Of a DNA stretch of 30,377 nt, positions 8,371 to 15,663 are shown in pieces. Positions within the stretch are counted from its first letter, which is position 1. The number at the start of each line of letters is the position of its first letter. The notes under the pieces are model-generated. The model did not search any database and was not told the origin of the DNA. It saw only the letters and a program-made list of their open reading frames with translations. Made by a program: the position numbers and the translations under genes. Source of the DNA: Mollicutes bacterium (GTDB lineage Bacteria > Bacillota_I > Bacilli_A > Izemoplasmatales > Izemoplasmataceae); assembly GCA_003552275.1 (NCBI GenBank), contig PUKL01000005.1, positions 1 to 30,377 of the forward strand. The letters run 5' to 3'.

Positions 8371-8982
8371 ATGCCCAAAAAAACATTTTTGGAACTCCCC
8401 GACAAGAAACGCCGTCGCATCGAAGAGGCGGCCCGCAAGGTCTTTCTCGCCCGTCCCTTCAAACAGGTGACGATTTCCGACATCGTCAAAGAGGCCGCCA
8501 TCCCCAGAGGCAGCTTCTATCAGTATTTCGACCATCTCGAGGACCTCTACCAGCACATCTTCGCCTTGGCCACCCAAGAGTACGAGAAACACACCTTGCG
8601 CTTGCTCGAGGAGAAAAAGGGACGCACCGAATTCTTCACGTTCTTCAAAGAATCCTTCGCCAAGGATTACGCCCATCTGGGCGAATCGGACTATTACAAG
8701 CTCATGCGCAAATTCTTCGAGGAGAACCTCTCCATCGGCATCGGCGTGGATTTCTTCCAAAAGCGTCACGGGCCGTTCTATCTCCAACTCCTCGACCGGC
8801 TCGACACCTCGAAGATCAAAGGCCCCTACGAAAAAGACATCTTCAAGATTTTCCGCCTTTTGTCCCATGTGAAAATGCAACTCGTCTACAAGGCCTATCA
8901 CGGTGACACTTCGTTCGAGGAGGCTTACGAAGACTTCTTGTTCTATGTGGAGTTGTTGGAAAAAGGCATAAAGGAAGAATGA
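8371..8982 (+). CDS. TetR/AcrR-family transcriptional regulator
   Basis: A 203-residue protein with a typical TetR N terminus: residues 12-33 form the first helices and the DNA-binding helix-turn-helix spans about 34-53 (TISDIVKEAAIPRGSFYQYF), ending in the family's YxYF signature. The rest is a helical ligand-binding and dimerisation domain rich in Phe and Tyr, with no motif that reveals the ligand. AAGGTGATTC precedes the ATG, and the stop is followed after one base by the ATG of the next ABC subunit, so it is the first gene of the TetR-ABC-ABC-GGDEF cluster. By analogy with other TetR-exporter operons it probably represses this operon and is released by the exporter's substrate. Confidence 0.92.
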   Translation: MPKKTFLELPDKKRRRIEEAARKVFLARPFKQVTISDIVKEAAIPRGSFYQYFDHLEDLYQHIFALATQEYEKHTLRLLEEKKGRTEFFTFFKESFAKDYAHLGESDYYKLMRKFFEENLSIGIGVDFFQKRHGPFYLQLLDRLDTSKIKGPYEKDIFKIFRLLSHVKMQLVYKAYHGDTSFEEAYEDFLFYVELLEKGIKEE

Positions 8983-8983
8983 C

Positions 8984-10753
8984 ATGGCTGACATTTTCAA
9001 ACTCTTGCGTTATGTGACCCCTTACAAGGGGTATGTCGCGCTCGCGGTCCTGACGATGGTCGTCCAGGTGTTCGTGGGTTTCTACATACCCTTTTTGATG
9101 ATTGACATCATCGATGTCGCCCTGCCCGCAGGTGACTTCGACACGGTCTTGCGCGTGAGCCTCATGATGATCGGCCTCGCGCTTTTCGGCATCTTGGCGG
9201 GCGTCGTCAACACCTACACCTCGCAATACATCGCCCAATACGCCACGGCGGAACTCCGGTTGGACTTCTTCCGGAAAGTGCAAGAACTCTCGTTCAAGAA
9301 CATCGACGAGTTCAAGACGAGCCGGCTCATCACCAACGCCACCAACGACGTCATGCGCGTGCAGATGCTCTTCACGATGCTTTTCCGGATTGTCGTGAGA
9401 GCCCCGCTCATGATCATCATGGGCCTCGTGTTGGCGCTCAGGACGAGTCTTCTTTTAAGCCAGGTGTTCTATATCACCGTGCCTTTGCTTTTGCTTTCCG
9501 TCATCATCCTCATGGTGAAGGCCTACCCCCGCTTCAAGAAGGTCCAGCTCGCCCTCGACGATCTGAACAATGTCGTGCTCGAGAACGCGAACGCCCCGCA
9601 GGTCGTGAAATCCTTCGTCTCGCAGCCGCACGAGAAGGACCGTTTCGAAGACACGAACGAGGGCTACAGACATGCGAACACCTCCGCGGAGACCGTGATG
9701 GCCTTCGCCGAGCCCGTGATCAACATGATCTTCAACATGGGCATCGCGCTCATCCTCCTCGTCGGCGCCTTCTACATCAGCCGCGGCGAGTTCATGAGTC
9801 CGGCGGGCATCCCGCAAGTCGGGATCCTCATGGCCTTCAACTCCTACAGCATGCAGATCCTCATCGGGCTCATGATGTTCTCGATGGTGATGATCTTCTT
9901 ATCAAGAGCGAATGTGAGCGCCGCGAGGATCAATGAAGTGTTCAACGCGCACATCGATCTCGTGAATCCTGCCGACGGCGTCAAACGTCCTCTCGAAGGG
10001 GCGATCACCTTCCGCGACGTCAGTTTCGGTTACGGTGAAGACGGCAACTACGTCCTCCGCGATGTCTCCTTCAGCATCGACAAAGGCGAGAAGGTCGGCA
10101 TCATCGGTTCCACGGGCAGCGGCAAGAGCACGCTCGTGCAACTGTTGCCCAGGCTCTACGATGTGAAGAAAGGGAAGATCCTCATCGACGACATCCCCGT
10201 CGATGACTACGACATCCCCACCCTGCGCGACAAGATCGGTTTCGTCACCCAGAATGCGACCATCTTCAGCGGCTCGCCGGCGACGAACATCCTGCAAGGG
10301 AACGCGGAGGCTTCACTGGAAGAACTCCGCGAAGCGAGCGACAAAGCTTTGATCCTGAACTTCATCGACGACCAGGCCGAAGGTTTCAACCATCTCGTGC
10401 TGCCGAAGGGGACGAACCTGTCCGGCGGCCAGAAGCAACGGCTCTCCATCGCCCGCGCTTTCATCAAGAAACCTGCCATCCTCGTCCTCGATGATGCGAC
10501 GAGCGCGGTCGACGCCGAGAGTGAACGACGCATCCTCGAGTATATCGACACGTTGGAACAAGAGACCACCTTGCTTCTGATCTCGCAAAAGATCGCTACG
10601 GTCCGCCGCATGGACCGCATCCTCGTGTTGGCCAACGACGGCACCGTCGACGGTTTCGGCCGCCACGAGGAACTGTTGGAGACAAGTCCGGTCTATGCCG
10701 AGATCGCCAAGAGCCAGCTGAATTTGGGAGGTGAGGAATATGTCGGCGGATGA
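8984..10753 (+). CDS. Heterodimeric ABC exporter, degenerate-site subunit, pair B
   Basis: A full-length 589-residue half-transporter with about six membrane segments in the first 320 residues, starting with a hydrophobic stretch at about 16-40. The ATPase has Walker A GSTGSGKST (375-383), signature LSGGQ (479-483) and Walker B LVLDDA (500-505). The catalytic Glu is replaced by Asp504 and the H-loop His by Gln535 (LISQK). The Asp-plus-Gln combination is a strong mark of the non-catalytic subunit in heterodimers such as TM287/288. It begins one base after the TetR stop and overlaps the next ABC gene by 14 nt, so regulator and both subunits are translated from one message. The substrate is unknown; the TetR link favours a small hydrophobic or toxic compound. 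Confidence 0.94.
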   Translation: MADIFKLLRYVTPYKGYVALAVLTMVVQVFVGFYIPFLMIDIIDVALPAGDFDTVLRVSLMMIGLALFGILAGVVNTYTSQYIAQYATAELRLDFFRKVQELSFKNIDEFKTSRLITNATNDVMRVQMLFTMLFRIVVRAPLMIIMGLVLALRTSLLLSQVFYITVPLLLLSVIILMVKAYPRFKKVQLALDDLNNVVLENANAPQVVKSFVSQPHEKDRFEDTNEGYRHANTSAETVMAFAEPVINMIFNMGIALILLVGAFYISRGEFMSPAGIPQVGILMAFNSYSMQILIGLMMFSMVMIFLSRANVSAARINEVFNAHIDLVNPADGVKRPLEGAITFRDVSFGYGEDGNYVLRDVSFSIDKGEKVGIIGSTGSGKSTLVQLLPRLYDVKKGKILIDDIPVDDYDIPTLRDKIGFVTQNATIFSGSPATNILQGNAEASLEELREASDKALILNFIDDQAEGFNHLVLPKGTNLSGGQKQRLSIARAFIKKPAILVLDDATSAVDAESERRILEYIDTLEQETTLLLISQKIATVRRMDRILVLANDGTVDGFGRHEELLETSPVYAEIAKSQLNLGGEEYVGG

Positions 10754-12614
10754 CAAACGCATCCTCACCAAACGGGAATTGACGGAAAAGCTGAAAAAGA
10801 CCATCGACCCCACCGACCCCAGATTGCAGCAGGTGGGCGGAGGCGGCGGCAGGAGAAGCGGTATCGCCCCGAAACCGAAAAACATCCGCGAGACCGTGAA
10901 AAGACTCCTCGCCTATCTCGGCGCCTACAAGTTCGCCATCGTGGCGATTATGCTGACGCTCGTCACGGCGACCGTCTTGAACCTCTTCATCCCGATCCTC
11001 TTCGCCACGGCTTTGGATGACTACATCCTCATCGATTTCGATCTCGAGGGTGTGGCCCGGATCGCCGTGATCATCCTCGTCTTCGCCGCCACCAACAGCA
11101 TCATCCGTTTCTTCTCGCGCCTCGTCATGGTGAGGATCAGCCAAAACGTCATCAAGCGGATCCGCAAAGAGGCTTTCGACAAACTGATGCGGGCGCCCGT
11201 CTCGTTCTATGACGAGAAAGGCTCGGGCGACCTTGTCAGTCGACTCTCCAATGACGTCGAACTCGTCAGTAACTCGCTCGGCCAGATGGTCATCGAAGTG
11301 TTGAACAGCTCCATCATCATCTTCGGTTCCCTCGCCCTCATGTTCTATCTGAACTGGGCGCTGGCCCTCGTGGTCATCGTCTTCATCCCCTTGATGGCGC
11401 TCTTCACCCTCAAAATCTCGAAAAAGACCCGCAAGGGCTTCAAAGAACAACAAATCCATCTCGCTACCTTGAACGGCATCGTCGAAGAGAACATCTCGGG
11501 GCTATCCACCGTCAAGCTCTACAACCAGGAAAAACCTTTCATCGACGAATTCCGTCACGAGAACGACAAGTTGAAACGGGCCGGTTTCATGGCGCAGTTC
11601 TATGCGGGCATCGTCATGCCCTTCGTCCATTTCATGAACAATGTCATCTTCCTCACCGTGATCGCCGTCGGCGCGGTCTTCCATATCGCCTTCGGGGCCG
11701 CTTTCGTCTCGATCGGCCAGATCGCCGGTGTGAGCCAATACGCCCGGCAGTTCATCATGCCGATCGCCAACCTCGCCCAGCTCTTCAACGCCTTGATGCA
11801 AGGCATCGCCGGGGCCGAGAGAGTGTTCGAGGTGATCGACGCCGACGATGAATACGAAGAAGACGGCGCCCGCGTGATCGAAGGATTCAAGGGCGACATC
11901 GTGTTCGAGAATGTCGATTTCGCCTACGAGGAGGGCGTGCAGGTTTTGAAAGACATCACCTTCGCCGCCCGGGAGGGCGAGACCATCGCCATCGTCGGCC
12001 CCACGGGCGGCGGCAAGACGACGACCATCAAACTCCTGAACCGCTTCTATGAAATCATGTCCGGACGCATCGCCATCGACGGTATCGACATCAAGGACAT
12101 CAAGAAGGACGAACTCAGGAAGCAAATCGGCATCGTGTTGCAGGACACGCATCTTTTCAAGGGGAGCGTCTTCGCAAACATCCACTACGGCAACCTCGCC
12201 GCGAACGACGAAGAGGTCATCCGCGCGAGCAAACTCGCGGGCGCCCACGATTTCATCGTGAAACTGCCCCAGGGCTACGACACTTCGGTGCACGAAGGCG
12301 GACAGAACTTCTCGCAGGGCGAAAGACAGCTCATCAGCATCGCCAGGACCATCCTCTCGAATCCCGCCCTGCTCATCCTCGATGAAGCGACGAGCAATGT
12401 CGACACCCGCACGGAAGCGCGGATCCAACAAAGCATGGAACTCCTCATGGAAGGCAGGACGGCGATCGTCATCGCCCACAGGCTGCAGACGATCCAACGC
12501 GCCGACAAGATCCTCGTCATCCACAAGGGACGCCTCATCGAAGAGGGCACCCATGAAGAACTCCTCGCCCGAAAGGGATTCTATCACAACCTCTATCGGG
12601 CCCAATTCGAGTGA
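10740..12614 (+). CDS. Heterodimeric ABC exporter, catalytic-site subunit, pair B
   Basis: A 624-residue half-transporter, longer than its partner because of a roughly 50-residue N-terminal extension containing a Gly-rich stretch (VGGGGGRRSG). Membrane segments begin around residue 58. The ATPase has Walker A GPTGGGKTT (420-428), signature FSQGE (524-528, altered from LSGGQ) and Walker B LLILDEA (544-550) with catalytic Glu549; the H-loop AHRLQT is intact. Together with the upstream subunit it would form one competent and one degenerate ATP site. ATG 10740 is preferred to GTG 10731 because GGGAGGTGA (10726-10734) is then correctly spaced. It overlaps the upstream gene by 14 nt and is followed after 21 nt by a diguanylate cyclase gene. 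Confidence 0.94.
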   Translation: MSADDKRILTKRELTEKLKKTIDPTDPRLQQVGGGGGRRSGIAPKPKNIRETVKRLLAYLGAYKFAIVAIMLTLVTATVLNLFIPILFATALDDYILIDFDLEGVARIAVIILVFAATNSIIRFFSRLVMVRISQNVIKRIRKEAFDKLMRAPVSFYDEKGSGDLVSRLSNDVELVSNSLGQMVIEVLNSSIIIFGSLALMFYLNWALALVVIVFIPLMALFTLKISKKTRKGFKEQQIHLATLNGIVEENISGLSTVKLYNQEKPFIDEFRHENDKLKRAGFMAQFYAGIVMPFVHFMNNVIFLTVIAVGAVFHIAFGAAFVSIGQIAGVSQYARQFIMPIANLAQLFNALMQGIAGAERVFEVIDADDEYEEDGARVIEGFKGDIVFENVDFAYEEGVQVLKDITFAAREGETIAIVGPTGGGKTTTIKLLNRFYEIMSGRIAIDGIDIKDIKKDELRKQIGIVLQDTHLFKGSVFANIHYGNLAANDEEVIRASKLAGAHDFIVKLPQGYDTSVHEGGQNFSQGERQLISIARTILSNPALLILDEATSNVDTRTEARIQQSMELLMEGRTAIVIAHRLQTIQRADKILVIHKGRLIEEGTHEELLARKGFYHNLYRAQFE

Positions 12615-12635
12615 CCACGTCGGGAGGGATGACTC

Positions 12636-13544
12636 GTGTTGAACAAGAGCGAAAGAGAAGAAGAATGGCTGCGTCTCGCCAAGAAACATCTCAGTGAACG
12701 TTCACCGCTCGTCTTCGTCCTTTTCGCAAAAGACGACGACGGCCTCTTTTTGCCTTTGCAAGGAGACTTCACGCGTTTCGGCCTCCGAAGGGGCGAAACC
12801 CTTCCGCTGCATGAGCTCCGAGGGAGAATCGACAACGCGCATCTTTTTGCGGAAGTCCTCGGCGAAAGGGACTATCTCGACTTTCTCGCCCGGAAAGTCT
12901 TCGCCATCGAAGACACGGAAATCTTCCTCGTTCCCTGGAAAAGGTCTTCAAGCCCTCTTTGGCTCCTTGTCCGCTTGAAGCACACTTTCCGAAAAGACGA
13001 AGAAGATGTCATCGTCGGAGAGATCGTCCACATCCACGACCACGAGCCGCACACGTTGGATCTTTTCAGGATGGCACACCAAGACGACCCGACGGGGCTT
13101 TGGAACCGGCAAGCCCTCCGCAAGCGTCTGCCCAGACTCGATCCCAAAAAGACCCATCATGCACTTTATATCGACCTCGACGATTTCCGCGAGATCAACA
13201 ACCGTCACGGACATATCGCCGGCGACGCCGTGCTGCAAGAAGTGGCCGAGCGCCTCAAAGAGGGACAAACCGGCAAAGAAGAGTTCTACCGCGTGGGCGG
13301 CGATGAGTTCCTGGCGCTCTTGTTGGATACATCTGAAGCCGAGGCCCGCCACTTCGCCGAGCGTTTGCTCACACGCTTGCAAAGCATCCGGCTCGGGGCC
13401 GAGGAGATCGACCTTTCGGCCTCGATCGGCCTCGTCGAAGTCACAAAGCGGGATCGGGATTTCGTCCGTCTCGTCGACAAGGCCGACAAAGCGATGTATG
13501 CGGCGAAAGCCCGGGGGAAAGCCACGGTCGCCGTAGACGACTAG
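12636..13544 (+). CDS. Diguanylate cyclase (GGDEF protein)
   Basis: A 302-residue protein with no membrane segment. Residues 1-150 may be a divergent PAS-like sensory domain. Residues 150-302 form a GGDEF domain: the entry motif DDPTGLWNR, the metal-binding YIDLDDF, and an intact GGDEF (221-225), so synthesis of cyclic-di-GMP from two GTP is expected. The RxxD inhibitory site usually found just upstream is not visible (sequence there is GKEEFYRV), so product inhibition may be weak. The start is GTG 12636, 8 nt after GGGAGG; TTG 12639 is an alternative. It lies 21 nt after ABC pair B and is probably cotranscribed with TetR and the exporter. No clear terminator follows. Confidence 0.88.
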   Translation: MLNKSEREEEWLRLAKKHLSERSPLVFVLFAKDDDGLFLPLQGDFTRFGLRRGETLPLHELRGRIDNAHLFAEVLGERDYLDFLARKVFAIEDTEIFLVPWKRSSSPLWLLVRLKHTFRKDEEDVIVGEIVHIHDHEPHTLDLFRMAHQDDPTGLWNRQALRKRLPRLDPKKTHHALYIDLDDFREINNRHGHIAGDAVLQEVAERLKEGQTGKEEFYRVGGDEFLALLLDTSEAEARHFAERLLTRLQSIRLGAEEIDLSASIGLVEVTKRDRDFVRLVDKADKAMYAAKARGKATVAVDD

Positions 13545-13584
13545 GGGTTTTTCGCGAAAATGGCGACAATTTGCCGTTTGTGTG

Positions 13585-13613
13585 TTTACTTTTGTCCTTC
13601 TTCATGGTACACT
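13585..13613 (+). promoter_or_regulatory. Promoter of ABC pair C
   Basis: The -35 TTTACT (13585-13590) and -10 TACACT (13608-13613) are 17 nt apart, with an extended -10 TG at 13605-13606. The predicted start near 13620 leaves a leader of about 220 nt before the exporter ATG, holding the short ORF and terminator listed separately. Confidence 0.6.
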
Positions 13614-13655
13614 TTTTTTGACTTTGCGCTTCAACGAGACAACGAGGCGATTCCG

Positions 13656-13733
13656 ATGCTCAATATGACGCTTGTATCCGACGCACATCGCAAACAATCC
13701 CGTATTCTTCCTTCTGGGTCGAACGTCTTTTGA
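13656..13733 (+). CDS. Candidate 25-codon leader peptide upstream of ABC pair C
   Basis: ATG 13656 opens 25 codons ending in TGA 13731-13733, with GAGG at 13644-13647 eight nt upstream as a ribosome site. The peptide begins MLNMTLVSDAHRK and ends with PSGSNVF; it has no known domain. ATGCTCAA at its start (13656-13663) is perfectly complementary to TTGAGCAT at its end (13730-13737), so the folded leader would hide its own start codon and translation would open it. The ORF sits between a promoter and an intrinsic terminator ahead of the exporter, the arrangement known from the bmrB leader of bmrCD and from other antibiotic-resistance attenuators. The role is inferred; the ORF is short enough to occur by chance. 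Confidence 0.45.
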   Translation: MLNMTLVSDAHRKQSRILPSGSNVF

Positions 13734-13768
13734 GCATGGACGACGGAACCACAGTCCACGCTTATATC

Positions 13769-13804
13769 ACGCGCGCCTTCCTAGTCGGATGGCGCGCGTT
13801 TTTT
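13769..13804 (+). terminator. Intrinsic terminator / attenuator in the leader of ABC pair C
   Basis: Perfect 9-bp GC-rich stem, ACGCGCGCC (13769-13777) with GGCGCGCGT (13791-13799), a 13-nt loop and six T at 13799-13804. It lies downstream of the predicted promoter and only 38 nt before the exporter ATG, so it would stop transcription before the genes unless read-through is induced. It could also end transcripts from the upstream GGDEF gene. Confidence 0.88.
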
Positions 13805-13842
13805 ATCGCCCCGGACCAAAACCACATAAAGGGTGACACGAC

Positions 13843-15663
13843 ATGAAACGCTTACGACAATTCACAAAATGGATGAAAGGGCAGTCCCATCTCTATCTCA
13901 TCGGCATGGCGATCCTTTTCGCCATGCAGTATTTCCGCACGCTCACACCCCTTTTCATCCAACATGTCGTCGACACCACGTTGGCGGGCAGAAAAAGCGC
14001 CCTACCGGGTGTCATCACCCGCCTTTTGGAAGCCGAGACCGTGCAGCGGGAGCTTTTGTTGGTGGGGATCGTCTTCACGGGGTTCGCATTATTCCGCTTG
14101 ACATTCGTCTTTTTGCAGCGGGCGATCTTCGCCGTTTTCACCGAACGCACGGCCTACAAGATGCGCAACCGGATCTACGACCACCTGCAGAACCTCTCTT
14201 TCTCCTATCACTCGCAAGCGGAGACGGGCGATCTATTGCAGCGGGCGACGACGGATGTCGAGACCTATCGCCGCTTCATCGGCGAACAGCTCGTCGATGT
14301 GCTCAGGCTTTTGTTCTTGGTGGTTTTCGCCATCGTGCAGATGTCCTTGATGTCCCCACGGATGACTGTCATCTCGCTCGCGATCACGCCCGTGGTCCTC
14401 ACGGCGGCGATCGTCTATTTCATCTATGTCAAACGCATCTTCCGTCAGGTCGAAGAGGCCGAGAGCCGCATGACGAGCGCCGTGCAGGAGAACGTGACCT
14501 CCAACCGCGTCGTCAAAGCTTTCGCGAACGAGCCTTTCGAGATGGAGAAGTTCGATGCGACCTCGGTCGACTTTCGCGACGAATCCATGCGTCTCACTCG
14601 CTTGATGGCCTTCTTTTGGAGCTCGACCGACCTCCTCATCTTCGGTCAATACGCCCTCACCGCCTCTTTCGGCATCTACAGCGTCGTGACGGGGACACTC
14701 GCCACGGGCGAATTCATCGCCTTCTTGAGTCTTCTCGGCATGATCGTCTGGCCTTTGCGGCAACTCGGCCGGATCGTCGGCGACTTCGGCAAGACGCAAG
14801 TAGCCTTGGAGCGGATCGACGAAATCATGGATGAAGAGGACGAACATACGCATGACGAGGGCGAAACCCCGGCGATCTCGGGCAACATCCGTTTCGAAAA
14901 TGTCGGCTTCCAGTTCGCCGACGACACGAAACCGCTCTTGAAAGAGATCAGCTTCACGGCCGCGCCCGGAGAGACCCTGGCCGTCGTCGGCCGGACGGGC
15001 AGCGGCAAGAGCACGCTCATGAACCTGCTCGTGCGTCTTTTGGAGCCCACCGCGGGGCACATCCTCTTTGACGGAAAAGACATCCGCTCCATCAACAAGA
15101 AACACTTGCGCAAACATGTCGGCATCATCCTCCAAGAGCCGTTCCTCTATTCGAAGACGGTCCGCGAGAACATCGCCATCTTGAACCGCGAGGCCGACAC
15201 GGAACACATCCGCGAAGCTGCGCGGACGGCGCGACTCCATGAGGACATCGAGGATTTCGAAGCCGGCTACGACACCGTCGTCGGTGAACGCGGCGTCACC
15301 CTCTCGGGCGGGCAGAAACAGCGTCTCGCCATCGCGCGGATGTTGCTCGAGAGAAAGCCCGTGCTCGTTTTCGACGACTCCTTGTCCGCCGTGGACGCCG
15401 AGACCGACATCCAGATCCGCAAGGCTCTCATGAAACATTGGCGCGAAACCACGGTGTTCATCATCACCCACAGAATCCAGACCGCGATGGAGGCCGATCG
15501 GATCATCGTGCTCGAAAACGGCCGTATCACGGCTTCGGGCCCCCATGAGAGTCTGGTCCGCGAAAGCGGCCTCTATGCCGAACTATACAAACAACAGACC
15601 GAAACCCTGCGCCAAGACGGCAGCATCATCGAAGAAGGGGGTGAGGACCATGCAGCATTTTGA
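13843..15663 (+). CDS. Heterodimeric ABC exporter, degenerate-site subunit, pair C
   Basis: A 606-residue half-transporter with about six membrane segments in the first 310 residues. The ATPase has Walker A GRTGSGKST (383-391), signature LSGGQ (487-491) and Walker B VLVFDDS (507-513): the catalytic Glu is replaced by Asp512, while the H-loop His543 (ITHRIQT) is kept. This matches the degenerate-site subunit of BmrC/LmrC-type heterodimers. AAAGGGTGA (13828-13836) is well spaced from ATG 13843. Expression probably depends on the leader terminator at 13769-13804. The end overlaps the partner by 14 nt. Confidence 0.94.
   Translation: MKRLRQFTKWMKGQSHLYLIGMAILFAMQYFRTLTPLFIQHVVDTTLAGRKSALPGVITRLLEAETVQRELLLVGIVFTGFALFRLTFVFLQRAIFAVFTERTAYKMRNRIYDHLQNLSFSYHSQAETGDLLQRATTDVETYRRFIGEQLVDVLRLLFLVVFAIVQMSLMSPRMTVISLAITPVVLTAAIVYFIYVKRIFRQVEEAESRMTSAVQENVTSNRVVKAFANEPFEMEKFDATSVDFRDESMRLTRLMAFFWSSTDLLIFGQYALTASFGIYSVVTGTLATGEFIAFLSLLGMIVWPLRQLGRIVGDFGKTQVALERIDEIMDEEDEHTHDEGETPAISGNIRFENVGFQFADDTKPLLKEISFTAAPGETLAVVGRTGSGKSTLMNLLVRLLEPTAGHILFDGKDIRSINKKHLRKHVGIILQEPFLYSKTVRENIAILNREADTEHIREAARTARLHEDIEDFEAGYDTVVGERGVTLSGGQKQRLAIARMLLERKPVLVFDDSLSAVDAETDIQIRKALMKHWRETTVFIITHRIQTAMEADRIIVLENGRITASGPHESLVRESGLYAELYKQQTETLRQDGSIIEEGGEDHAAF

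Noticed and set aside
13545..13584. Terminator after the GGDEF gene (TTTTCGCGAAAA)
   Set aside because: The 12-nt palindrome has no room for a loop beyond its own central bases and no T run follows it.
15545..15649. Longer N terminus for the second subunit of pair C
   Set aside because: It would overlap the upstream gene by over 100 nt and has no hydrophobic or conserved sequence; the ATG at 15650 has a strong ribosome site.
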